A stretch of 33,085 nt of DNA from Acidobacteriaceae bacterium (GTDB lineage: Bacteria > Acidobacteriota > Terriglobia > Terriglobales > Acidobacteriaceae). The stretch is taken from the NCBI GenBank assembly GCA_003139795.1, contig PLGM01000121.1, positions 5,171 to 38,255 of the forward strand, in the 5' to 3' direction. The notes under the pieces are model-generated. The model was not told the origin of the DNA. It searched no databases and saw only the letters and a list, made by a program, of their open reading frames with translations. A program made the translations under genes and the position numbers. Positions 15,827 to 23,927 of the stretch are shown in pieces. The stretch's first letter is position 1; each line of letters begins with the position of its first letter.

Positions 15827-16960
15827 ATGAAGTTGTGTGCCGGAATCGCGTTGCTAAGTGCATCGATTGCGCTTGCACAGGCCCCGCCGTCCTCCGCGCC
15901 GCAGGCGCCGGCGCTGCGCACGCAATCCACCGTGGTGCTGGTTCCCGCGCTGGTGAGGAACGGCAAGGGGGAGTTGGTTTTCACGCTGAAAGTCGACGAT
16001 TTCCGTGTTACCGACGACGGCGTCGAGCAGACGCTTACCCTCGACCAGGACACGGGCAGCGAGCCATTGGCGCTGGTGGTCGCGGTGGAAGCGGGCGGCG
16101 CCGGAGCCCCCAAGCTCGACAGCTATCGCAATCTCAGCGCGGTGATTGCCGCCGTGGTCGGCGGCGTCCCGCATCGCGTTGCGGTTGTGGCCTTTGACAG
16201 CGCGCCCCGCCTGCTCCAGGATTTCACCCCCGATCTGGATGCAGCCGGCGCCACGCTCCATGATCTCGATCCCGGAGACAAGGGAGCGGCCATCCTCGAC
16301 GGCCTCAAGTTTTCCGTGGACCTGTTGCGCCGGCAGCCGCCGGCTTATCGCCGGGCCATTCTGCTCGTGTCCGAAACCATCGACCACGGCAGCCAGACGC
16401 AGATGGAGGACGCGCTGCGCGCGATCAGCGACACCAACACCGCCATCTACAGTCTGGGTTTCTCAAGCGGCAAGGCAGACGCCGCGAACTACGGCTACCA
16501 CGAGCTCCCCGTCCACAAGACTGAAGGCGGGTTCGGGCTTGGGAACGCCTACCCCAACCCTCCGCATGGATGCATGGGCAAGGACCCGGACCCCGATGCC
16601 ACCCAGAACAAGGCTGTCCAGGCATACGACTGCCTCACCCAGCTCATTCCTCCCCTGGCGCTAGCCAAAATGGCCGCCATCCGCGCCGCCGACGGCCTGC
16701 AGCGCAATGTCCCCGAGACGGTGGCGCAACTCACCGGCGGCGAGTATTTCAAGTTTGAAAACAGCCGCAGCCTGGTGCGGAGCCTGCTCACCATCTCCAA
16801 CCACATGCCCAATCGCTATGTGTTGAGTTTTCAACCGCAGTCGCCGCATCCGGGATTTCATTCCGTCGAGTTGCGGCTCCGCGATCGTCCCAGCCTTCGC
16901 GTCACTGCCAGAAGCGGTTATTGGGCAGACAGCGATGCAGCAGCCGCGCCTCACCCTTGA
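15827..16960 (+). CDS. Exported VWA-domain protein (acidobacterial VWFA-related type) with degenerate MIDAS
   Basis: A 377-residue secreted protein with a signal peptide (residues 1-18). The block VVLVPALVRNGKGELVFTL-KVDDFRVTDDGVEQ is the hallmark of the VWFA-related family expanded in Acidobacteria (TIGR03436-like). A von Willebrand A fold follows (about 75-345): hydrophobic strands LALVVAVEA, RVAVVAFDS and RRAILLVSE alternate with helices, ending in MPNRYVLSFQPQ and HSVELRLR. The usual DxSxS metal motif is replaced by VEAGG, and the later Thr position is GAAILDG, so metal-dependent adhesion is doubtful. The ATG at 15827 was chosen because GGGGAG lies 7 nt upstream; a GTG two codons earlier is possible. 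Function is unknown; adhesion or protein binding is inferred from the fold. Confidence 0.85.
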   Translation: MKLCAGIALLSASIALAQAPPSSAPQAPALRTQSTVVLVPALVRNGKGELVFTLKVDDFRVTDDGVEQTLTLDQDTGSEPLALVVAVEAGGAGAPKLDSYRNLSAVIAAVVGGVPHRVAVVAFDSAPRLLQDFTPDLDAAGATLHDLDPGDKGAAILDGLKFSVDLLRRQPPAYRRAILLVSETIDHGSQTQMEDALRAISDTNTAIYSLGFSSGKADAANYGYHELPVHKTEGGFGLGNAYPNPPHGCMGKDPDPDATQNKAVQAYDCLTQLIPPLALAKMAAIRAADGLQRNVPETVAQLTGGEYFKFENSRSLVRSLLTISNHMPNRYVLSFQPQSPHPGFHSVELRLRDRPSLRVTARSGYWADSDAAAAPHP

Positions 16961-16975
16961 AGGCATTGCCCAGGG

Positions 16976-17356
16976 CTACCTTTGGCCACGGAACTGAATA
17001 ATCCGCCGCCGGTCGCGTTTCGAGGGCCTGTGTTCCGGCAGCGGCGCAAATTCCTGCATCGCCTTGCGTTCTTCCTTGAGCTTCAGCCGCGCCGCGACGC
17101 TCGCTTCGGTCTCGCGGTAAAGCGTCTGCGCCATCGCCGCCGGTCCGCGCATCTGGCTCAGCAGCAGCACCTCAATCTGAAATTCGCCGCCCTCGTTTTT
17201 GATCAGCAGCATGTCGCCCACGCGCACCTCGCGCGCCGGCTTGGCCTGGATGCTGTTCACGTGAATGCGCCCCAGGTCGCAGGCCTTTTGAGCCAGCGCC
17301 CGCGTCTTGAAGAAGCGGGCGGCCCATAGCCATTTGTCGATGCGTACGGAAACCAT
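16976..17356 (-). CDS. hslR: S4-domain RNA-binding protein, Hsp15 family
   Basis: A 126-residue basic protein with an N-terminal S4 domain: VRIDKWLWAARFFKTRALAQKAC, then GRIHVNSIQAKPAREVRVGDMLLI. The C-terminal half is a helical, Lys/Arg-rich extension (ARLKLKEERKAM, PSKRDRRRI) as in Hsp15/YrfH. E. coli Hsp15 binds 50S subunits carrying nascent chains on stalled ribosomes and helps recycle them. Length fits the family (about 120-135). ATG at 17356. It is convergent with the first VWA gene, with only 15 bp between the stops, and appears monocistronic. Confidence 0.9.
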   Translation of the reverse strand: MVSVRIDKWLWAARFFKTRALAQKACDLGRIHVNSIQAKPAREVRVGDMLLIKNEGGEFQIEVLLLSQMRGPAAMAQTLYRETEASVAARLKLKEERKAMQEFAPLPEHRPSKRDRRRIIQFRGQR

Positions 17357-17573
17357 ATCTGTATTCTCTTACAATAGACAGGCATTTCGCGGTCTGGAAG
17401 AATCTCGAAGGCGATCTCAGCGCACGGACGGAGTTATCGTGCAGGATGATCTCCGATGCGCCTGCCGGACCGTTGATCGTTCGCAAACGGAGGCGGCCGC
17501 AAACGGAAACGGCCCTGGCCGCGTCTGGTGAGTGCAATCGCCGACAAAAACTCGCTTCGCAGGTAAAACGAAA

Positions 17574-18137
17574 ATGAATCTTCGCGTCTTTCGCCCGATC
17601 TCTTCAGGTCTTCTTCTCGCCGCCATTCCACTGCTCGGGCAGGCTCCTCACCCGCGTCATTCCCGCTATCCCAACGCGCCCTCGAACGACCCCCAGTTGC
17701 TGATCCCCTCCGACCAGGCGCAGTCCTGCTTCACGCCCGCCAGCAGCCTCACCGGCTACGACCAGTTCGAGCAGTTCGATACCTTTCCCCAGCCGGCAAA
17801 CAAGGGCTATCTCTGCATCAACATTCCCGCGGGCAAAACCTTTGTCATCGACTATCTGTTCGCCGAGGCCGATTACGACCAGGTATTGGCGTCCGCGGCC
17901 GAGTGGTATCTCAACACCGTAATTGGAAGTTATGACCAGTTCACCGGATTTGCGGCCAACAGGGTTGGTTCCGTAACCGCCAATGCCCATTACGTGCTTT
18001 CGCAGGCGATGCATCTGCCGGTTGCGGGAGGCACGCGCGTGACTCTGATCATGCACAGCTACTACGTCAACGCCAACAGTTCCATTACGGAAACGCCGGG
18101 AACCGCGAGCCTATCGCTGATCGGGCATTGGGAGTAG
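17574..18137 (+). CDS. Small exported protein of unknown function
   Basis: A 187-residue protein with a signal peptide (hydrophobic core about residues 9-20, LLLAAIPLLGQA). The mature part has two cysteines about 40 residues apart, which may form a disulfide, and a beta-rich texture (FVIDYLFAEADYD, TRVTLIMHSYYVNANSS, TASLSLIGHWE), suggesting a beta-sandwich. I do not recognise the family. The ATG at 17574 starts the signal peptide; an in-frame ATG at 17532 would add a polar 14-residue N-extension and is less likely. The gene stands alone. Its 3' neighbour is about 340 bp of DNA without a gene. Confidence 0.65.
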   Translation: MNLRVFRPISSGLLLAAIPLLGQAPHPRHSRYPNAPSNDPQLLIPSDQAQSCFTPASSLTGYDQFEQFDTFPQPANKGYLCINIPAGKTFVIDYLFAEADYDQVLASAAEWYLNTVIGSYDQFTGFAANRVGSVTANAHYVLSQAMHLPVAGGTRVTLIMHSYYVNANSSITETPGTASLSLIGHWE

Positions 18138-18475
18138 AAAGCTGGACGGGTCGCGCGGCTTTGCGATCGGAATGCCGGGTGCGGAACATCCGCCTGTCCG
18201 GTCCAATGCGGCGGGGACTGGGAACCAGCTCGCGGGTTGGATATTCAAGCAGTCTCAGAGGAAATGGAAAGCAACGGATAGGCAAGACCCGCGCAGCATG
18301 GCGCCAGTCCTCGACCCTGCGGGCTTGTCGCTCAGCTCACGAGAGGAGCCATTCTGCACAGTATCGTGCTCCGAGCATGTGCGAACCTATGGATGCTTCA
18401 AGGGAAGCAGTTCCCCACGGTGGAAACCCGTGCGTAGCTTAGGTATCACATTCCGTGAAACATAAGGAGAATCGA
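18138..18475. other. Intergenic region without a supported gene
   Basis: About 340 bp. Two overlapping open frames on the + strand have Ser/Arg-rich translations without ribosome sites or recognisable domains. The last 20 bp hold the strong Shine-Dalgarno of the repeat protein. I see no RNA gene. Confidence 0.45.
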
Positions 18476-18883
18476 ATGAAAACCAATATGCTAGCTGCCG
18501 TGGTCTTCGGGTCGCTTGTCGCGCTTGCGCTTTCTCTGCCGGCAACGGCACAGAGCGCGCAATCCACCACGACGACAGTGACTCCGGCAACCGCGCCCGT
18601 AGCCCCAGCGCCAATGCCGGCGCCGGCACAGACCACGCAATCCACCACGACGTCAGTGACGCCGGCAACTCCTGCTCCTCCTCCGCCGGTGATCTCACCG
18701 AGTACGGAATCCACCACCACGACAGTGACTCCGGCAACCCCAGCTCCTCCTCCGCCGGTGGCACCACCGACTACGGAATCCACTACCACGACAGTGACTC
18801 CGGCAACTCCTCCTCCTCCGGTAGTAGCACCACCGGCCACGCAGTCCACCACGACGACCACCTCCACACCTCAGCCGCATTAA
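18476..18883 (+). CDS. Exported Thr/Pro-rich tandem-repeat protein
   Basis: A 135-residue protein with a clean signal peptide (residues 1-26, SLPATAQS). The whole mature part is a tandem repeat: five units begin STTTT/STTTS, most followed by VTPATPAPPPPV, with DNA starts at 18563, 18641, 18710, 18779 and 18845 (units of 26, 23, 23 and 22 residues, the last cut short). No Cys, no aromatic residues and few charges, so it is expected to be extended and disordered, and a possible target for O-glycosylation. AAGGAG (18464-18469) sits 6 nt before the ATG, a strong signal that the gene is real. Role unknown; a surface or periplasm-spanning spacer is plausible. A hairpin follows the stop. Confidence 0.8.
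   Translation: MKTNMLAAVVFGSLVALALSLPATAQSAQSTTTTVTPATAPVAPAPMPAPAQTTQSTTTSVTPATPAPPPPVISPSTESTTTTVTPATPAPPPPVAPPTTESTTTTVTPATPPPPVVAPPATQSTTTTTSTPQPH
18563..18870 (+). repeat. In-frame tandem repeat, 66-78 bp units
   Basis: Each unit begins tccaccacgacgacagtg or a close variant. Four of the five share actccggcaac or gccggcaac. Unit starts at 18563, 18641, 18710, 18779 and 18845. All length differences are multiples of three, so the reading frame is kept. Such repeats can gain or lose units by slippage or recombination. Confidence 0.85.
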
Positions 18884-18898
18884 TTCCGGGAAGGCGGT

Positions 18899-18923
18899 CT
18901 GAATGGGTAACTGACCCATTCAG
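18899..18923. terminator. Perfect 10-bp hairpin between convergent genes
   Basis: CTGAATGGGT pairs with ACCCATTCAG around a 5-nt loop, 15 bp after the repeat-protein stop. The stop of the minus-strand kinase remnant lies inside the right arm. No T-tract follows, so intrinsic termination would be weak; it may act in both directions. Confidence 0.55.
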
Positions 18924-19330
18924 GCCAGGTGAGGATTGTCCGAATCAACTTGGAAAGGATCCACTCGGTCGGGCTTTGCCGGGCTCTCCGCTTTCGCCGG
19001 CCCGTCCAACGGCAGGCGCACGATGAACCGCGTGTTACCCGGTTCGGACTCCACCATGATCATGCCGTCGAATTTCGGCGTCACGATGCGGTGGACGATC
19101 TCGAGGCCCAGCCCGGTGCCCGAACCCTGCGGATTGGCGGTGAAGAACGCCTCGAAGGACCCACTTTTGCGGCGTGTCCCACCCACGGATGGCGTCACAT
19201 GGAGCCGCATGACCGCTCCGCTTAGGACGACTCTGTCTTGTGATTGGATTCGATTTTTTCCACCCACCGCCTGCAACGCCCGCTTCTCGTCAATGGGTAC
19301 GCATTTTCCGCTGATCGCGGCCTGCTTCAA
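18920..19330 (-). pseudogene. Histidine-kinase HATPase domain remnant
   Basis: The 136-residue frame carries only the last part of a GHKL ATPase domain. FEAFFTANPQGSGTGLGLEIVHRIV contains the F box and G2 box, followed by MIMVESEPGNTRFIVRLPL, the closing strands of a sensor kinase. This starts near nucleotide 19165. The H box, N box and G1 box are absent, and the first 55 or so residues of the frame do not resemble a kinase. It therefore cannot bind ATP normally and looks like a decayed 3' end of a kinase gene. A Pro/Lys/Asp-rich tail follows. It might still be translated, but a function is unlikely. Confidence 0.7.
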
Positions 19331-19438
19331 CTACGGTCTTCAATAATTCCAATCAGCCCATTTCAGGTGCGGCAGAACCGAGAAGCACCTGCGGCAGGTA
19401 AGTCAATGGCGCACGCTTGAGCGCACGCCCCAAAACTC

Positions 19439-20446
19439 CTAATTCGCCAGCACCGCCCGGTAGCGCACCTTGTTCTTCTTCACCTTTTCAATGGCCTCAT
19501 TGGCCTTGGACATGGGGAAGGCCTCGGTCTGGGCCTTCACGCCGTGGCGGGCGGCCACGTCCAGCATCTCCTTGATCCGGTAGGGGCTCCCCGTGGGATT
19601 GCCGCTGATGGAGCGCAGGCCGGAGATGAGTGGAAAGGCATGCACGGTGATCGGCGACGGCGGAACGCCCACAAAGCAAAGCGTCCCGGTGGGCCGCAGC
19701 GCCTGGATGTAAACCCCCCAGTCCTGGTCGGCGTTGATGGTGCTCAAAATAAAATCCTGCGTCCCGGCCACTTCCTTCAACGCTTTGGATTCGCGGCTGT
19801 GGACGAAATGGTGCGCGCCCAGCGCGCGCGCCTCTTCTTCCTTGGCGGCGGAGGTGGAAAAGGCCGTCACCTCGGCGCCGAAGACCCGCGCGAATTGGAT
19901 GGCCATGTGGCCCAGGCCGCCGATGCCCACAACGCCTACCCGCGAAGAGGGGTTGACGCCATGGGTGCGCAGCGGATTGTAGACCGTGATGCCGCCGCAA
20001 AGCAGCGGCGCGGCGTGCTCGCTGGCGAGGGCCTCGGGGATCGGAATCACGAAGCGGGCATTGGCGCGGACGCGATCCGCATAGCCGCCATGCCGATGCA
20101 CGCAGGTGCCTTCCGCCGCGGGGCAAAGGTTTTCCATGCCGCGGGTGCACCACTCGCACTCGCCGCAGGAGTTCGATTGCCAGCCCAGTCCCACGCGCTG
20201 GCCCACCGCGAGCGATCGAACCCCGTCGCCCACAGCCGCCACCGTGCCGATAATCTCATGGCCGGGAATGAACGGATACTGGCTGATGCCCCAGTCGTTC
20301 GAGATCAGGTGAATATCGCTATGGCAGATGCCGCAGTGGGTGATGGCAATCTCAACCTCCTGCGCGCCCAACTTCCCTGGGTCATAGCGAAAAGGCAACA
20401 GTTCTGCTCCCGCCGCGTGTGCTGCAAGTCCTTGAATTTGAGCCAT
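19439..20446 (-). CDS. Zinc-dependent NAD(P) alcohol dehydrogenase, cinnamyl-alcohol dehydrogenase type
   Basis: A 335-residue cytosolic medium-chain dehydrogenase that interconverts alcohols and aldehydes. Catalytic zinc ligands: C38 in CGICHSD and H63-E64 in PGHE, with a Cys in LLCGGITVY as the likely third. Structural zinc: C94, C97, C100 and C108. The Rossmann segment VGVVGIGGLGHMAIQFA holds the GxGGxG motif. The overall pattern (WGISQYPFIPGHEI, GGYADRVRA, GNPTGSPYRIKEML) matches the YahK/CAD-like branch, usually NADPH-linked and broad for aldehydes. The ATG at 20446 gives the normal N-terminus; an in-frame start 23 codons upstream would add an untypical extension. Monocistronic. Confidence 0.93.
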   Translation of the reverse strand: MAQIQGLAAHAAGAELLPFRYDPGKLGAQEVEIAITHCGICHSDIHLISNDWGISQYPFIPGHEIIGTVAAVGDGVRSLAVGQRVGLGWQSNSCGECEWCTRGMENLCPAAEGTCVHRHGGYADRVRANARFVIPIPEALASEHAAPLLCGGITVYNPLRTHGVNPSSRVGVVGIGGLGHMAIQFARVFGAEVTAFSTSAAKEEEARALGAHHFVHSRESKALKEVAGTQDFILSTINADQDWGVYIQALRPTGTLCFVGVPPSPITVHAFPLISGLRSISGNPTGSPYRIKEMLDVAARHGVKAQTEAFPMSKANEAIEKVKKNKVRYRAVLAN

Positions 20447-20541
20447 GGCCGTTCCGACTTCCTCACTAGGGGTGGAAAAGAGGCCGACAAACCCAAAACC
20501 GGCGCCGGCCCGCAAATTGGAAGATGTACCTCAACTTCATC

Positions 20542-22416
20542 CTAGTTTAAACCGCCGCCCGGCTCTATGCGCAGGTTGAGAATCTGGAATCCGCTTAAGA
20601 TCCCGCCAGCCGCAGCCTCGCCCGCCACCTCCGCCGACTCCCCATTCAGGTTCACATCCTGCGCGGTGCGCAGCGGCTCCAGCGCGTTGGCCACCGATAA
20701 CGGCACGCTCAAAAGCGTCTGGCCGGCCACGCCTGCCTGGGTTTCAGGCACCAGCAGGCTCACGTAGATGCGGTCTGCCGCGTGCTGCCGCAGGGCCTGC
20801 GCCAGCACGGTCTCCAGATCGACGGGGCGGCTTGAAAACCGGGGCTGGTCCAGCGTTCGGTCCAGCGTACCGGAATCCGAGACAAGAATCCGCAGGTTGC
20901 CCGCGCCCAGTCTTGCCGGCAGCGTCACCGGAATGCGCACATTGTGCGCCTGCTGCTGCCAGGGACGAATGGTCGCCTCCACCACCACGGTATCGCCGGC
21001 GTGGACAATATCGTTTGAAACCAGGCGCGCCGTCTCCAATTCCACCTGCACCCGCCGGGGAATGGCCTCGACTTGGAGATCGATTTCGCGCACAGTACCC
21101 TGGCGGGCGCCGTTTGAGTAAAGCCGCGAAAAGCGCTCGCCCGCCAGCAGTGCAGTCGCCAAAGGCGCGGCTACTTGATCGCCGGCCGAGACCCACAGGT
21201 CGAGGGGTGCGGGCCGGTATCCGTCCAGATCGATGTTGCCCGTAACGTGGTAGCTGGTTTCCGCGGTGTTTTCGTTGCTTGTGAGCAGCGCCTCGTAGAG
21301 CGAAACCAGCATCGCCTGCGAGGTAAGCGACGGCAGGTCAAGAATCTCGACGTTGAGCTTGCGTTCGCTTCCCGGCGAGTGAACCGCAATATGCACGGGA
21401 ATCATCCGCGGTTTCTGGCCGAGGACACCGCGCATGGCGGAGTCGCGATCCTCGGTAAAGGCGCCGATCAGTTCGCCGGTGTTGACGATCTTGAAGGCGT
21501 TCAACGGGGAGGCCAGCGTGGCCACCACATCGGCCGTGGTCATGGGCAAGGAAACCGGTCCCGCCTGCAGGATGGGGTGGCCGCAGGCCAGCAGTTGTTT
21601 CGGATCGATGTAGGTGACCGTGCAGGTGGCTGCAATCTCCAGGTCGCCGCGTACCAGTTGCGCGCTCACCGCCGAACCCGGCACCACCGTTGCAAACGCG
21701 GCGGCTGACGGCTCCGCACCGATCGCTGCGCCCGTTTCAGACGAGCCGCCCACGCCCCCGGCCGCAACCATTTCCAGGCCTGTGCCGGCCATCTGCTGCT
21801 GCCACAGCCGTATCGCTTCCGGCTGGAACCCGCTCATCACCAGCGGCGTCTCCATGGCCTGGAAGTTCATGCCGTCGGCGGATGGGCCGATGCCGGCGCT
21901 CGCGGGCGCACTGGGGAAAGGAGCCTGGTTCCGGCTGTCGGAGGCCTTCAGGGTGGCGTCGATGGGCAGATCGCGCACCTCCAGCATCTGTTCGATGGGC
22001 GTAATTCCCGCGATCGGGTCCTTGCTGAATTGGCCGATGCGGTAAGAGAGCGAACCCAGCAGCCGGTTGCCGATATACACCGGGCTGCCGCTCATGCCGG
22101 CCACCACGCCGGTGTACTCGGGCCTGGCGCCGTGGAGCTGGGCCAGGATCATGTCGTGGCCGGGGCCGCGCGCCCCGCGCAGCACGCCCAGAATTTCAAC
22201 CTCCATCGGTTCGGGCTTGCTTCCCGTGAAGACTGTCCATGCGGTCGCGGTCATGCCCCGCCGGACCTCGCTGAGGGGAAAGAACCCTCCGCTGGACGGC
22301 GGCGGACCTGACAGAGCAGGTGCGCTTTGTGCCGGCAACAGGGAGGCGGGCGTCATACCCAGCGTAAGAACCAGCGCAGCCAGGCCTAACCGGATTTCCT
22401 TCAAGCGGGTTTTCAC
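20542..22416 (-). CDS. Exported SpoIVB-type serine peptidase (S55) domain protein
   Basis: A 624-residue protein with a signal peptide (hydrophobic core about 9-25, ending LLPAQS). After a short linker comes FFPLSEVRRGMTATAWTVF and then GVVAGMSGSPVYIGNRLLGSLSYR; the Ser in GMSGSPV is the expected nucleophile of the S55 peptidase fold. SpoIVB in Bacillus triggers intramembrane proteolysis during sporulation; this organism is apparently not a spore former, so the substrate is unknown. Residues 280 onward are long beta-rich segments, likely for substrate or envelope binding. The GTG at 22416 begins the basic N-terminus of the signal peptide. No Shine-Dalgarno is present upstream; a longer start at 22506 would add 30 residues ahead of the signal and is less likely. 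Confidence 0.85.
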   Translation of the reverse strand: MKTRLKEIRLGLAALVLTLGMTPASLLPAQSAPALSGPPPSSGGFFPLSEVRRGMTATAWTVFTGSKPEPMEVEILGVLRGARGPGHDMILAQLHGARPEYTGVVAGMSGSPVYIGNRLLGSLSYRIGQFSKDPIAGITPIEQMLEVRDLPIDATLKASDSRNQAPFPSAPASAGIGPSADGMNFQAMETPLVMSGFQPEAIRLWQQQMAGTGLEMVAAGGVGGSSETGAAIGAEPSAAAFATVVPGSAVSAQLVRGDLEIAATCTVTYIDPKQLLACGHPILQAGPVSLPMTTADVVATLASPLNAFKIVNTGELIGAFTEDRDSAMRGVLGQKPRMIPVHIAVHSPGSERKLNVEILDLPSLTSQAMLVSLYEALLTSNENTAETSYHVTGNIDLDGYRPAPLDLWVSAGDQVAAPLATALLAGERFSRLYSNGARQGTVREIDLQVEAIPRRVQVELETARLVSNDIVHAGDTVVVEATIRPWQQQAHNVRIPVTLPARLGAGNLRILVSDSGTLDRTLDQPRFSSRPVDLETVLAQALRQHAADRIYVSLLVPETQAGVAGQTLLSVPLSVANALEPLRTAQDVNLNGESAEVAGEAAAGGILSGFQILNLRIEPGGGLN

Positions 22417-22624
22417 GTCTATAAGAATACAGCCTGCCGCTGTGGTTTGGTGTAAAACGCGCCGGCCAGCCTTTTGGCAAGTCCCAACCTGGGGCCAGCC
22501 TGCCACGGCGGGAACCGGGTTTCTTTAAGGCAGGGCCTGGAGCTGCCTGGAGGCTGCAAGCCAAGAGCTGAAAGCTGTCGTCGGTCCCCGGTAATCCCGT
22601 ATGCTGTTGAGCACAGAGGTCGTC

Positions 22625-23827
22625 ATGTCCAATATGCCCCCGTCCATTTTCGCTCGTCGCCGTTTCCCGCTTGCAGCTTTGTTGCTTCTGCTTGCGGCCC
22701 TGACAACCGCGCCGCTGGCCCGGTCCCAGGCCACGCCTCCACCTCAGCAGCCCCAGCCCCAGCAGCAGCCCGACCAGGCCGCGCCCGACGCGGGCGGTCC
22801 CGGCGCCGACTCCGGGGTCATCGCCCTGCCCAAGAAGAAGGACACCCCGGAGGATGTTCCGCCGCCGGCGCCGGCTGCGCCCAAGGTGAAGAATCCGGAG
22901 GGGATGCCCAACTACTCACTGCGAGTTGAGGTGCCCGAGGTGACGGTGGATGTGGGCGTGCTGCTGGAAAAGACGCACCAGTTCGTACCTAACCTCAAAC
23001 CCTCTAACTTCAGGGTTTATGAAGACGGAGTGGAGCAGAAGGTGGCCGGCTTCAAGCGCGTGGAGGCACCCATCACGGCGCTCATGATCTGCGAGTTTGC
23101 CTCGCCCCGCAACATGAATAGCTACAGCGGTTGGATGCTTATCCATGACATGCGCAATGCGGCATTTTCGTTTGCGCAGCAGTTGCGTCCCCAGGACTAC
23201 GTAGCCCTGATGACCTTCGACATGCGCAACCAGATCCAGTTGGACTTCACTCAGGACAAGCGACAGTTGATGCAGGCCATCGACTCTCTCCGCATCCCCG
23301 GATTCAGCGAAACGAATGTTTTCGACGCGCTCTATGAGGGGCTCGACCGGCTGGAACGCATCGAAGGCCGCAAGTACATCATTCTTATCGCTTCCGGGAT
23401 CGACACCTTCTCGAAGCTGACGCTCGACAAGATTATCAAGAAGGTCAAGGCCGCGCAGGACATCACCATCTACACCATCTCAACCGGCGGGTTCGCGCGG
23501 GCGGTTCGCGGCGACAGCATGACCCAACTGCAGGCCGACAACGAGATGAAGACCTTCTCCGGCCTCACCGGCGGCGCCAGCTATTTCCCGCGTTTCCCCG
23601 GCGAATTGCCAGATGATTTTGGCCAGATCAACGCCAACATCCGCTCCAAGTACGAGCTGGTCTATCATCCTACGAACGCCAAGCAGGACGGCACTTATCG
23701 CAAATTGCGGGTAGAACTTGTCGACGACGAGGGGCAGCCGCTGCGCATCCAGGACGAGAAGCACAAGCCGCTCAAATACGACATCATTGCCCGCGAAGGC
23801 TACCGCGCCCGCCAGGAAGTGGAGTAA
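22625..23827 (+). CDS. Exported VWA-domain protein (acidobacterial VWFA-related type) with Pro/Gln-rich linker
   Basis: A 400-residue secreted protein. The signal peptide has RRR at 11-13, a long Leu/Ala core to about 29 and SQA. Residues 36-95 are Pro/Gln-rich and then acidic, a likely flexible linker. The family block VPEVTVDVGVLLEKTHQFV and LKPSNFRVYEDGVEQ precedes the VWA fold (about 145-370): ALMICEFAS, DYVALMTFD and YIILIASGIDTFS strands. The MIDAS DxSxS is replaced by CEFAS, but the downstream Thr position (ETNVFDAL) is retained. The C-terminus, YELVYHPTNAKQDGTYRKLRVEL and REGYRARQE, is typical. The ATG at 22625 has AGAGG 5 nt upstream; an ATG at 22601 is an alternative. Function unknown. 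Confidence 0.88.
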   Translation: MSNMPPSIFARRRFPLAALLLLLAALTTAPLARSQATPPPQQPQPQQQPDQAAPDAGGPGADSGVIALPKKKDTPEDVPPPAPAAPKVKNPEGMPNYSLRVEVPEVTVDVGVLLEKTHQFVPNLKPSNFRVYEDGVEQKVAGFKRVEAPITALMICEFASPRNMNSYSGWMLIHDMRNAAFSFAQQLRPQDYVALMTFDMRNQIQLDFTQDKRQLMQAIDSLRIPGFSETNVFDALYEGLDRLERIEGRKYIILIASGIDTFSKLTLDKIIKKVKAAQDITIYTISTGGFARAVRGDSMTQLQADNEMKTFSGLTGGASYFPRFPGELPDDFGQINANIRSKYELVYHPTNAKQDGTYRKLRVELVDDEGQPLRIQDEKHKPLKYDIIAREGYRARQEVE

Positions 23828-23867
23828 GAGTTGGAAGCGGAATGAACGGGGATAACAGACGCAATAC

Positions 23868-23899
23868 GGCTGGCGGCTGCCCCCGGGCCGCCGCCAGCC
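23868..23899. terminator. GC-rich 10-bp hairpin between convergent genes
   Basis: GGCTGGCGGC pairs perfectly with GCCGCCAGCC around a 12-nt loop, 40 bp after the stop of the second VWA gene and before the end of the convergent mini-protein gene. Only a short T run (gctttag) follows on the + strand. It could serve both genes. Confidence 0.6.
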
Positions 23900-23927
23900 G
23901 CTTTAGAAAAGCCGGGGAAACAGCGAT

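Noticed and set aside
22541..22580. Further heptanucleotide repeats like those beside pilM
   Set aside because: Only two adjacent units (agagctg, aaagctg) fit the 7-bp period; the rest does not, so chance is a sufficient explanation.
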